The position numbers and the translations under genes were made by a program. The notes under the pieces were generated by a model. It searched no databases. It saw only the letters and a program-made list of their open reading frames with translations, and had not been told where the DNA came from. A DNA stretch of 64,000 bases from Zoogloea oleivorans (lineage in GTDB: Bacteria > Pseudomonadota > Gammaproteobacteria > Burkholderiales > Rhodocyclaceae). Positions 26,892 to 35,932 of the stretch are shown piece by piece; within the stretch, counting starts at the first letter, position 1, and every line of letters starts with the position of its first letter. The DNA is taken from NCBI GenBank assembly GCA_030157785.1, contig JAOAUC010000079.1, positions 40,966 through 104,965 of the forward strand, in the 5' to 3' direction.

Positions 26892-27104
26892 TATACATAC
26901 AGCTGGAGCGATGGCAGTAGCGCCGAGAAACCCATCAAGGCTTTGCGCAAGGCCGGGGTGGTCGATCTGCCGGCCGAACTGGCTGTGTTCGGCGCGGAGG
27001 TCTATGGCCGGCTCGCACAAGTCACCGTGGATACAATCAGCGGCCGAGAGCGCTATACCGACCGATACCTCGCACGGGACAAAATGCCGGTTGTAGTCTC
27101 TTAG
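26892..27104 (+). pseudogene. possible 3' fragment of an unrecognised gene
   Basis: A GC-rich frame is open from 26892 to a TAG at 27102-27104 and reads like real protein (for example RKAGVVDLPAELAVFGAEVY, then DRYLARDKMP). It has no start codon with a ribosome-binding site and is preceded by an in-frame stop, so it looks like the C-terminal remnant of a lost gene. I do not recognise the family. Confidence 0.35.
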
Positions 27105-27591
27105 GTAGAGATCGTTGGTCGGCTGCATGCTGCTCGTGACCGCGCTGCAGCTGTAATCTCGGGGGGACTGTTTCGTCCATGGCCCACCTAAGGTAACTCC
27201 TCAGGTTGGGTGGTCAACCGCTCAGGGAAGCTGGGTGACTGCGGCTCGGCCGGAGCGGCCGGTAATGCCGATGCGTTAAAATGACGGCTGCCGGCCAGCA
27301 GCGGACGTAGCGGCCACTAAAATCAGATGCGTTTGAACGGCGGGAAAGTCATCAGATACCTGCGGTTCGGCCCAGTTAGTTGCCGGCTGCCGGCCTGAAT
27401 GGCCGTTGAGGAAATACGCCACCAACGGCCAAAATGGGTAAGTCACCGGTTGTATGCTCGGAAATCGACTCGAACGATTACTTGGCACTTCGACTATTTC
27501 AGAACTCGAGTTCTATGCGCAGTTTGAAAGCGGTAACTTGCACCGACGGACGAGTTTTCGTAGCCGACTGTGTCATCTGTTTTCCAAATCA
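27105..27591. other. 487-bp region without a supported gene, with GGCCG-rich repeats
   Basis: No gene is supported. It contains repeated short motifs (GGCCGGAGCGGCCGG, GCTGCCGGCC twice, GAATGGCCGTT). The last recurs on the other side of the BREX operon at about 42027. The arrangement suggests a decayed mobile element flanking the cassette. Confidence 0.4.
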
Positions 27592-28326
27592 TCACTGTCC
27601 TCCAAAGGCTGCGCGCAAGGCGACAAACTGGTTGCTCGGCCCTTCCGATCTAACTTCCAGCCTCGGGCTGTTCGACAATACATAGCCGAGAGGCTGATCG
27701 AGCACGAACGGGTAGATGACCGCCAAGGACTGTAGCGTTGCCAGCGAGATGGCCTTCCGTTGGTATCGGAGAGCGGCTTCGACCAACCACGCGATCAACC
27801 TGTCGTTCGTCAGGGTTCTTGCCTGCAATCGGATCAGCCGCTTGCCTTTCTCTACCCGTTCGATCGCCCCCCAATTCGCTTGTGTCTGAATCACTGCCTG
27901 CGTAGCGCGCTTTGTTACCTCGCGGTCGCCGTAAACCTCACTAATGCGGCGGTGAATTTCAGACACCGCGCAATCACCCTGGATCGACGTTAAACGCCCA
28001 GTGAACTCGGCGACCTTTCCAAAGTATGGGTAGGTGGCGATCGCCGCACCCCACGCGAAAGCGGCAAGCTCTCCGGCATCTTCTGTGCCTTTGAAAATTT
28101 GCACACCACGATCTATGAGGTCAGCCAGATCGGCTTTCGGTTCAAGCGCAAGCGCGTTCAATTTTGTGCGTGTCTTGGCTTTGGCCTCTTTCCCAAGCCC
28201 GGCGGCATCCAGCAGTTCATTCAGCTCATCGAGACTGGCCATACCTGCGCGTACCTTCAGCGCAGCAGCCACCCAATCCAGCTGGATGAACCGGTCGAAG
28301 CCAATTTGAGGGGCTATCGGAATCAT
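27592..28326 (-). CDS. brxA: BREX-3 protein BrxA
   Basis: This 244-residue protein closes the BREX-3 operon. The segment EIHRRISEVYGDREVTKRAT plus the following QANWGAI resembles the NusB-like BrxA (DUF1819) core, in which basic helices bind DNA. In type 3 BREX, brxA is the last gene after pglZ, as here. The start overlaps the pglZ stop by 4 bp (ATGA), showing translational coupling. Similarity is modest and much of the assignment rests on gene order. Confidence 0.75.
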   Translation of the reverse strand: MIPIAPQIGFDRFIQLDWVAAALKVRAGMASLDELNELLDAAGLGKEAKAKTRTKLNALALEPKADLADLIDRGVQIFKGTEDAGELAAFAWGAAIATYPYFGKVAEFTGRLTSIQGDCAVSEIHRRISEVYGDREVTKRATQAVIQTQANWGAIERVEKGKRLIRLQARTLTNDRLIAWLVEAALRYQRKAISLATLQSLAVIYPFVLDQPLGYVLSNSPRLEVRSEGPSNQFVALRAAFGGQ

Positions 28327-30326
28327 TCAGTTTTACTCACATAACTAATTTTGACGAAAGGCACCAACAGCTCTTCAACCGAGATGCCGCCGTGGACGAC
28401 GGCTGGTTCTCCTTGTTGCATGAAGGCAGCGCGTCCGCCAGCGAATAAGGTCATAAAGTTCGCCGGGAGTCCAGCGACGTCAAGACGGTAGGTATTTGGA
28501 TTTGTGGCTGCCGACTCGGCCGCCAGGGTCTCGCTGCGGTAAGTCCGAACGCGCTCACCACGTAGCTCCGGGGCCACACCTTGGTTGGGTCGCCCTTGGC
28601 CAACCGCTTCCACATTCCCGTGGTCGGCGGTCAGGTAGACGTGGAAGCCTTTGTCGAGCAGCAGAAAGCAGAGTTGATCGACGAAGCCGCTCTCACACCA
28701 GCTCTCGACCTGGGTGGCAATGCCGCGCTTGCCCAACACGGCGCCGTGCACGATCTCATCAACCATGTCCACCACAATGCCAGCAGCCCTGATCGATGGC
28801 GCTGAAATGGCCGTGCCCAGTTCCGCCAACTGATCCGTTCGCTTGATTCCCTTTCGGTACATCACCTCATTGGCGCGCAGCCCCTGGTCTTGCCAAAACC
28901 GTGACCACTGCGTCGGCTCGGGCGAAGTGGACTCGATCGTATCGGCGAACTCTCTTGGTTTGAGCCCGGAGAACAGGGCCTGTCGGGATACTGACGTCAG
29001 GGTTGGGAGCCAAGCAAAGCATGCGCTTTCCTCGAACCCGAGCTTAGGAGCTCGTTTGGCCAGGGCCTCGCGGATCTGAACCCACTGGTCGATGGCAAGA
29101 CCATCGAACACCAGCAGGGCAATCTTGGCCTCGCCAGCACCGCGTCGCATTGAAAGAAAGCGCGGCACGTGGTGCACCATGACCGGCCCCTTGGCGACTG
29201 GCAGCGATGGCAGATCGGCATAGTGCTTGGTCACCCATTCACGCAGACGCTCGTCGGTGGCGGTTTGCAGTTCTGCGATGGCGGCTTTCAACCCTTCTGC
29301 GCGCACCGTGTCCAAGGCATGAAACCGGGCAAGCACCTCACCGAATCGGCGGGACAAGTTGGCCCAGTCGCGGTAGGACGATTCCAGCGTTGGCAGCGAC
29401 TGAAGAATGCCCTTGATGCCCTCGGCGACGAGATTACTCAGTGCGAGCGGATCTTGGACGATGCCCACCTTCGCCCACTCAGGGATGCTGACAGCAGCAC
29501 CCTGAATAGCGAGCGGGTGAAGCTGGCCGTCTAAGAACATTGAGTCGACAATCACCCGAACATCAGGGTGCTCAAATGGCACGTCGGCCTTGGCAAAGAA
29601 GTCCGGCGGTGAAGGCTCACCGGTTCGCGTTCCCGTCAAACCAAGACGCGATAGGTAGCGGTACCAAGCATCCTGCACGACGCGAAGCAACGTGCCTTTC
29701 GATGCGAACAGCTCGCTTATCGGTAGATCATTGAACGCCGAATGGTCGCCAAGCACGTGCGCAACATGGTCTGCCAAAATCAACGGCAGAGCGGAGTCGC
29801 GGTAGTGCAAGCGCAACAACTCACGCCACAGATCCTCGGGGCGCGAAATCAGGTGTGGGCTAATCTTGAAGATGTGGGTCAGAACGAACTCTTTGGTCGC
29901 GGACTCGCCCAGGGCTTGCGATGCATGCTTCGCCTGCGCCGCGAAAAGCGCATCATGGTGTTCGGCGCCGATCTGTCGAACGACGGGATAGCTGAGCTTC
30001 GGGAACAGGTTGGCAAGACTCAGGCTCACGCGGCGCGCCTGCCTCAGGTAGTCCCAAGGTAGGTCACTGATGTTGGTGCCGCGCATGTGCAGCACAAGCG
30101 CCTTGGCTGGCGCTTCTTCGCCCCGGTCCCAAGCGCTGCGGTACCGGTCCTCATACTCGGCGCGGAACGCAACCGAGTCCTCAAAGGGCATCAGTTCGAA
30201 GCCACGCTCTCGCAAGCCGGACAGCACCTGCTCATCCAACAGCACATCGTCGGGGTCAGCTGCAATCCACAGACGGGCAAGGTCTGCCGGAAACTCCTTG
30301 AGAATGCGGTCAATCCATGGGTTCAT
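28323..30326 (-). CDS. pglZ: BREX-3 phosphatase-domain protein PglZ
   Basis: This 667-residue protein carries the PglZ alkaline-phosphatase-fold domain in its C-terminal half. The metal ligand is in LLVFDGLAIDQW (D408), the catalytic Ser/Thr region is LPTLTSVSRQ (about 440-449), and the second metal motif is TADHGNVEA (D568, H569). A conserved HGGISVEELLVPF lies near the C-terminus. PglZ is the core protein of all BREX types and is required for phage resistance and host methylation. The gene overlaps brxHII and brxA by 4 bp each. Confidence 0.93.
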   Translation of the reverse strand: MNPWIDRILKEFPADLARLWIAADPDDVLLDEQVLSGLRERGFELMPFEDSVAFRAEYEDRYRSAWDRGEEAPAKALVLHMRGTNISDLPWDYLRQARRVSLSLANLFPKLSYPVVRQIGAEHHDALFAAQAKHASQALGESATKEFVLTHIFKISPHLISRPEDLWRELLRLHYRDSALPLILADHVAHVLGDHSAFNDLPISELFASKGTLLRVVQDAWYRYLSRLGLTGTRTGEPSPPDFFAKADVPFEHPDVRVIVDSMFLDGQLHPLAIQGAAVSIPEWAKVGIVQDPLALSNLVAEGIKGILQSLPTLESSYRDWANLSRRFGEVLARFHALDTVRAEGLKAAIAELQTATDERLREWVTKHYADLPSLPVAKGPVMVHHVPRFLSMRRGAGEAKIALLVFDGLAIDQWVQIREALAKRAPKLGFEESACFAWLPTLTSVSRQALFSGLKPREFADTIESTSPEPTQWSRFWQDQGLRANEVMYRKGIKRTDQLAELGTAISAPSIRAAGIVVDMVDEIVHGAVLGKRGIATQVESWCESGFVDQLCFLLLDKGFHVYLTADHGNVEAVGQGRPNQGVAPELRGERVRTYRSETLAAESAATNPNTYRLDVAGLPANFMTLFAGGRAAFMQQGEPAVVHGGISVEELLVPFVKISYVSKTE

Positions 30327-33130
30327 ACGGACCCCACCCGAAGTATCATCACCGCGTTGAGATCCGGCACGCTGGCTTCTGCGTCATCCAGCGTTGCCAT
30401 TCGCACCTGGTGTTCGGCATCCAGCCGCTTGCGGCGATGTTCGCGCACTGCCGGCAGGCCAATCCGGCCAACCGCCTGATAGCGGGCGTCATAGGCGTAC
30501 TTGGCGCGCTCCCGCTCTTCCTTTAACCGTGAACGGTGCTCCCCGAGCAGTTCTGCGAACAGCCGTTCACCTTGAGTCTTGGCAGCCGACAGGGATGTCT
30601 CGAACCATTCAACAGACTGCTCGGTGGTGGTGGCACCGGTGATCTCGACCGCCTCAGTCAAAAGCAGGTCCCAGATGCGCTTGGCTGTGGGCACAAAGGT
30701 TCGTCCGTCGTCCGTTGCAAAGACCGGCAGGAAGCGCTTTCGGCTGAGTCCTTCAGCGGAAAGGCTGATTTCCCACAGTGACCAAACACCTTGTACAGCC
30801 TCAGGCAGGCCGGCAATCTTGACCACCGGCACGGTCTGCCCAGCAACGCAGCGGGACAGCTCGCCGATCACTGCTCGGGCGCGAGGGTCCTCCAAGGTGA
30901 CCCATTCTAGATCGGGGTACTGTTCCGCTGTCCTGGCGTCAAAGCAAACCTTGGTCGACTCGCTGCCGTCCACCCATTTCACGCGCCACGCGTCACCCGT
31001 CTTCACGGCGCTGCCGCCACGAGCCGGCAAACCAGAGGTGATGGCGCGCTCCAACCAAAACTGCGCCGGGTGGTCGCGCCATTTGCGGGCATCGTCGGCA
31101 TCCAGCGCATGAGTATCCGTCAGCAGGTCGCTGTTCTTGCGTTCGTCAGCGACCTTGTCGCGAACCTGATTCATCACGGCATCACACGCCTTGTCGATCG
31201 AACCAGGGTCTTGCAGGCCCAGCACGAATACCTCGTCGAACATTGCCTCCGCCTCGACCGAGTCCATCACATCGGAGGCTTTGTCGACGCCGAATTCCTG
31301 GGCGATGACTTCGAGCTTGGTCTCCAGCACCTGGCGGACCCGGTGTTCCACCGTATCTTCAAGAACGAAGTTGATGGCGCGCACCACATGGCGCTGGCCG
31401 ATTCGGTCTACGCGACCGATGCGCTGCTCGATGCGCATCGGGTTCCACGGCATGTCAAAGTTGACGATGACGTGGCAGAACTGCAGGTTCAGGCCTTCGC
31501 CGCCAGCATCGGTCGAGACCAGAACCCGAATGTCCTGCGAAAAGGCATGCTGCGCCTTGGTGCGTGTATCCAGGTCCATGCTGCCGTTGAGAAGGGCTAC
31601 GGAAAAACCACGGCTTTCCAGAAAACCCGCCAGCATGGCCTGCGTCGGCACGAACTCCGTGAAGATCAAGACCTTCATCGTCGGGTCGTTCTCTTCCTGC
31701 TGCAGCTTGTAGATCAGTTCCAACAGGGCTTCGGCCTTCGCGTCCGTGCCATGGGTTTCGGTTTCTCGTGCCAGGGTCAACAGCAGGTCAACCTCGGCCT
31801 TCTCCTGCATCCACCCTGAGGTCTGCACCGCGATGTCCACCTGACTCTGACCGTCCAGTTCGGCCCACTCGTCCATCTCTGTGGAATCAAACAACGATGC
31901 CTGCGGTTGGGGTTCATTGAGCAGCGCTTGTCGCTTCTGCAGTGTGGTTCGGATGGCCGCCGTGCTGGACGTCACCAGCCGCTGCATCAGGATCATCAAG
32001 AACCCGATGTGCCGCTGCTTGGCCGCCAATGCCTGGTTGTAGCCATGGCGCACGTAGTCGGTGACAGCCTCATACAGCCGCTGCTGGGCACCGTGCCGCT
32101 TCTGCCACGCCACGGCCTGGAGACGAGTGACGCGAGGCTTGAACAGCGGTTGGCCTTCCGCGTCGATTGAGTAGCGTTTTTCGGTGCGGATGACGAACGG
32201 CCGCACGCGATCGCGGCTGACGCTGCCTTCATCAGGAAAGGATTCGCGGTCGATCAACTGCATCAGGCGTAGAAACTGGTCGGTCTTGCCCTGATGCGGT
32301 GTGGCCGACAGTAGCAGCAGGTAGGGCGCTGCTTCGGCCAGGGCAGCACCCAGCTTGTAGCGCGCTACCTGGTCGGTGCTGCCACCCATGCGGTGCGACT
32401 CATCGATGATCACCAGATCCCACGACGCGGAAATCAAGTCCTCAAACCGCTCGCGGTTGTAGTTGTTCAGCTGCTCCAGGCTCCAGCCTTTGCGGCCTTC
32501 GATGGGCTTGACCGAGTCCAGTGAGCAGATCACTTGGTCGTGCAGTCGCCAGATGGTTTCCTCATCGTTGCGCCATTGCCGGAAGGCTGCCAGTTCCGCC
32601 GGATCAACGAACTGCAGTTTCTCCCCGAAGTGAAGACGCATTTCGGCCTGCCACTGGCGCACCAGCCCCTTGGGCGCCACCACCAGCACGCGCTTGGCCA
32701 TGCCGCGCAACTTCAGTTCGCGCAGGATGAGCCCAGCCTCGATGGTCTTGCCCAAGCCGACCTCATCCGCCAGCAAATAGCGAATGCGGTGCTGGCTCAT
32801 GGCGCGATTGAGTGCATAAAGCTGGTGCGGCAACGGAACCACGCTGGACTGGATGGGTGCCAGCAGCAGGTTATCCTCCAAGGCATCCAGCAGCTTGGCC
32901 GCCGCTGCGGTGTGGAGGATGTGTGCGATCGTTGGCTGAATGCTATCGAGCTGTGCCAAGTCCTGCGGCCGTGCACGCACCACCGCATCCTTGGTAGGCA
33001 GCCACACGCGGTAGGCGGTTTCGCCCCACATCTCCTGCCTGTCGACCACGCGACAGGGCGCGGCGTGGCGCGCGTGCCAGCACCATGCGCCGACGGCGTG
33101 GACTACAGAGGAATGGCCGTTCTCCGCCAT
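30323..33130 (-). CDS. brxHII: BREX-3 SNF2-type helicase BrxHII
   Basis: This 935-residue SNF2-family ATPase has Walker A/motif I ADEVGLGKT (121-129), motif Ia VLVVAPKGLV, motif II DESH (243-246) and motif III SATPHQGK. The second RecA domain has STDAGGEGLNLQFC and motif VI QRIGRVDRIGQ. A charged C-terminal region of about 300 residues follows. Type 3 BREX carries exactly this kind of helicase between pglXI and pglZ. It overlaps pglXI by 1 bp and pglZ by 4 bp. ATP-driven translocation on DNA is expected. Confidence 0.92.
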   Translation of the reverse strand: MAENGHSSVVHAVGAWCWHARHAAPCRVVDRQEMWGETAYRVWLPTKDAVVRARPQDLAQLDSIQPTIAHILHTAAAAKLLDALEDNLLLAPIQSSVVPLPHQLYALNRAMSQHRIRYLLADEVGLGKTIEAGLILRELKLRGMAKRVLVVAPKGLVRQWQAEMRLHFGEKLQFVDPAELAAFRQWRNDEETIWRLHDQVICSLDSVKPIEGRKGWSLEQLNNYNRERFEDLISASWDLVIIDESHRMGGSTDQVARYKLGAALAEAAPYLLLLSATPHQGKTDQFLRLMQLIDRESFPDEGSVSRDRVRPFVIRTEKRYSIDAEGQPLFKPRVTRLQAVAWQKRHGAQQRLYEAVTDYVRHGYNQALAAKQRHIGFLMILMQRLVTSSTAAIRTTLQKRQALLNEPQPQASLFDSTEMDEWAELDGQSQVDIAVQTSGWMQEKAEVDLLLTLARETETHGTDAKAEALLELIYKLQQEENDPTMKVLIFTEFVPTQAMLAGFLESRGFSVALLNGSMDLDTRTKAQHAFSQDIRVLVSTDAGGEGLNLQFCHVIVNFDMPWNPMRIEQRIGRVDRIGQRHVVRAINFVLEDTVEHRVRQVLETKLEVIAQEFGVDKASDVMDSVEAEAMFDEVFVLGLQDPGSIDKACDAVMNQVRDKVADERKNSDLLTDTHALDADDARKWRDHPAQFWLERAITSGLPARGGSAVKTGDAWRVKWVDGSESTKVCFDARTAEQYPDLEWVTLEDPRARAVIGELSRCVAGQTVPVVKIAGLPEAVQGVWSLWEISLSAEGLSRKRFLPVFATDDGRTFVPTAKRIWDLLLTEAVEITGATTTEQSVEWFETSLSAAKTQGERLFAELLGEHRSRLKEERERAKYAYDARYQAVGRIGLPAVREHRRKRLDAEHQVRMATLDDAEASVPDLNAVMILRVGSV

Positions 33131-35907
33131 CAGGTCCCGGCATCCATGCGCGTGAGCGCCTGGTCGAACCAGAGCAACAGCTTCTCATCTTCTTGCAACG
33201 TTTCCTCAGGCAACATGTTGGCCACCTTCATGATGGTCTGGTAGTCCTTGTTGGCCCAAGCAGCACGAAAGCCTGCGCGCAGTACCTCAAGCCGAGACTC
33301 CTTGATCTTGCGACCCGTGAAAGCCTTGTAGGTCTCAAACTCCTTCAGCAGCGTCTTCTCGCGCTTCTTCTCCAAGTCCTGGGCCTTGTTCGGGTCCGGC
33401 ACATACCAGCGATCCTTGGCCTTGGCCACCAGCACAGCGTTGCTCTTGTCGAGGCTGCGCAGATCCTTGTGGTTGGTCGAGAGGTAGCTGTGGATCTGGC
33501 TCGGTACGTCGCCGATACCGTCGTACTGGATAAAGTTGTCTTCCAGCAACTGATCCAGCTCTGGAATGATCTCGCCTTTGCGCTTGGCTGAGCCGATTTG
33601 CGGGATGTACTCCGGGTGGATTTCCGAACGAGTGGACGGGCGCTTGAGCAAGAAATTGGTCAGCCAGTCAATGGCACTGCGTTCGTCGGAGACAAACAGC
33701 TCAGCTTGGGCAACTTGCGGGATACGCGCACGCGCCTTTTCGTACTCGACCAGTTGCTCGGACAGGAACACCATGCCATCCGTCTCGCGGAAGCGAACTG
33801 GCAACTCTGCCAGGAATTCAGGCGTGGAGATTGGCACCATCGTGCCGTGGCGGATGAACCAGGACGCCATGCGGTCGTAGATGCGACGCGGATCGCGTTC
33901 AACGATGTTCAACAGCTCCTGCGGATAACCCGAGGTGACTTTGACCGCTGGCAACTGCTTCAAGTGCGTCTGCACGAAGTCCCACGCCGAGTCGACGGTT
34001 GGGCCGTGTTGATTGAATCGATCCTCAAGACCACCGTTTGGCTTGTAGGCCGAAATCACTAAGTCCTGCTTCACGGCTGTTGTGGAGGTGACCTGGCGGT
34101 AGCTGCCTTGCACCTTGTCGAGCGCGGTGACCTCGGCCACCACGAAGCCCGCCTGCTGCAACGCGACTTGGATCGCATTCCAGACCGCCGCCTTGCTGTT
34201 GGAGAAAACCACGGTCATCCAGCGCCCGGGCTTGAGTACGCGGTAGTACTCTGTGAAACAGCGCTGCATCAGGTGCTGATATTCAGGAAGCGCCTTCTTC
34301 TTAAACTTGTCGACGATGGCTTCCGGAGTCGCGTCGGTGATCACGCCATGCCATGCCTCGACAAGAAAGTTCAGGTCGGCGTAGTAGATGTTCTCGCCGA
34401 AGGGTGGATCGGTAAAGACGTAGTCAATGCTCCCGTCACGCAGAGGTAGTGAGGCAGCAGTTCCAGTGTTGACGACTGCTGTGTTTGGGGTAGTTCGGAA
34501 TTCACCAAACGCCTTGATGAGTCGTCCCAATTTTCCATCAAGGATGTACCAAGGACTGCACTCCGCCAGTTGAGAGCCAACATAGTAAACACCGTTCAGA
34601 TACTGGTTAACCTGAGAGAAGTGGGTTGGTGCATACCGTGCCAGCACAGACATACCCCAAATCGCCTGCTCGACAAAGAACAACAACATCTCCCGAATAC
34701 GCGCGTCTTGGTGTGCCTGGGCCTTCCTCCACAAAGCTGCAAGTGCGTGCCCCGCGCGGGGTAAGAAGAAGTGATGAACACTCGAAAAGCCTTTCGGCTC
34801 GATACGTGAGCCGTGGTACATCTGCTCAATTGGAAAGCGGACCGTAGGTATGCCCAGCGGTAGTGCCATTGCCTCGATCTTCGCCAGAACAGCTAGATCA
34901 CTTTCGTCGAGCTGCTTTTCGCGCCGCATGCCGCCAGCGACGTAGGACATTAACGATGGGCGAAACTTGACGCGCTTCCATGTCTCACCAGTTGCAGGGT
35001 CGACTCGGGATTCAAGGACACGATCGAGGTTGTCCTTGTTCAGGTCAGCACCGCAATGTGGGCATGGAAACATGTCCCTGACCCTTTTGCTGTGCTCGTC
35101 GAGAGCTTCGTCAATGAAGTTGACCTCGCCCGCGCAATGTGGGCACGTAAACACCTCACTCCAGACAGTGAATTCGACCCTGCCCTTGGTCTTGCCGTCC
35201 GTATGAGTCGTCTCATACATCCAACCAAGTTCCTGCTCGACTTCTTTGAGTAGTTGCTTACCCGCCTTTGCAAAAGCCTCCACGTCGAACGGCAGGTTGT
35301 AGTTGGCTGCGATGAACGTAGCAGCAGGCGACAGGTCGTTGAGGATGACGCGACGCGAGCCCCATTTTGGCGATGCCTTGCCTTGCTTCTTCCACTCGGT
35401 TTCCAACTCGTGCCGGTAAGCGGCTGGTGCTGACCCACACCACTGCGCCGCGACACCTGTCATACCCGAGCCGCCAAAGCCGTCGAGCACGATGTCGCCT
35501 GGTTCGGTGTAGTGCAGAATCGACGGCACGATGGCTAGATGCGGCACCTTGGTGTGATATGCGTGTGCCTTGTAGAGCGCATCGGTCTTACCTACCGACA
35601 CATCAATGGTTTGTGGCTCCCGGCTGTACTTCACGCTGGCGTCGTAGGGCTTGCCGTAGTGGCGCACGAATTCTTCGAGGAACGGGTTCGGGCACGCCGT
35701 GTAGTACGGCGGGTCCGACATCGCCAAGATGGCTTCGTCAGTGCCCTGCGGAAAACCTTCCTCCGTGCGAAATGCCGGGTCTTTCAGTTTCTCAGCCAGC
35801 AGCTTCAGAAAGTGCTCGCGCCGGGCCTGCTCGCTCGGAAATATCTTGCCAAGGCACTCGACTGCTACAGGCGTAACGTCAAGCTGTTCGTCGAGAAGAT
35901 CGTTCAT
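33130..35907 (-). CDS. pglXI: BREX-3 DNA methyltransferase PglXI
   Basis: This 925-residue predicted adenine-specific DNA methyltransferase has motif IV DPPY (65-68) before the SAM motif DGFGGSG (142-148), a beta-class order. A zinc ribbon with two CPHC pairs (C255/C258, C282/C285) follows, and a second DPPF-like motif (500-503) starts TDPPFGENIYY. In BREX, this methylation marks host DNA as self. The frame runs upstream to 35997, overlapping the neighbour by 65 bp, but the ATG at 35907 avoids that and is preferred. The target site cannot be read from sequence. Confidence 0.92.
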   Translation of the reverse strand: MNDLLDEQLDVTPVAVECLGKIFPSEQARREHFLKLLAEKLKDPAFRTEEGFPQGTDEAILAMSDPPYYTACPNPFLEEFVRHYGKPYDASVKYSREPQTIDVSVGKTDALYKAHAYHTKVPHLAIVPSILHYTEPGDIVLDGFGGSGMTGVAAQWCGSAPAAYRHELETEWKKQGKASPKWGSRRVILNDLSPAATFIAANYNLPFDVEAFAKAGKQLLKEVEQELGWMYETTHTDGKTKGRVEFTVWSEVFTCPHCAGEVNFIDEALDEHSKRVRDMFPCPHCGADLNKDNLDRVLESRVDPATGETWKRVKFRPSLMSYVAGGMRREKQLDESDLAVLAKIEAMALPLGIPTVRFPIEQMYHGSRIEPKGFSSVHHFFLPRAGHALAALWRKAQAHQDARIREMLLFFVEQAIWGMSVLARYAPTHFSQVNQYLNGVYYVGSQLAECSPWYILDGKLGRLIKAFGEFRTTPNTAVVNTGTAASLPLRDGSIDYVFTDPPFGENIYYADLNFLVEAWHGVITDATPEAIVDKFKKKALPEYQHLMQRCFTEYYRVLKPGRWMTVVFSNSKAAVWNAIQVALQQAGFVVAEVTALDKVQGSYRQVTSTTAVKQDLVISAYKPNGGLEDRFNQHGPTVDSAWDFVQTHLKQLPAVKVTSGYPQELLNIVERDPRRIYDRMASWFIRHGTMVPISTPEFLAELPVRFRETDGMVFLSEQLVEYEKARARIPQVAQAELFVSDERSAIDWLTNFLLKRPSTRSEIHPEYIPQIGSAKRKGEIIPELDQLLEDNFIQYDGIGDVPSQIHSYLSTNHKDLRSLDKSNAVLVAKAKDRWYVPDPNKAQDLEKKREKTLLKEFETYKAFTGRKIKESRLEVLRAGFRAAWANKDYQTIMKVANMLPEETLQEDEKLLLWFDQALTRMDAGT

Positions 35908-35932
35908 GTTCAAGTCCAATATTTGGCTGCGA

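Noticed and set aside
27276..27488. Small minus-strand ORF beside BREX
   Set aside because: It has no ribosome-binding site and lies in repetitive GGCCG-rich sequence.
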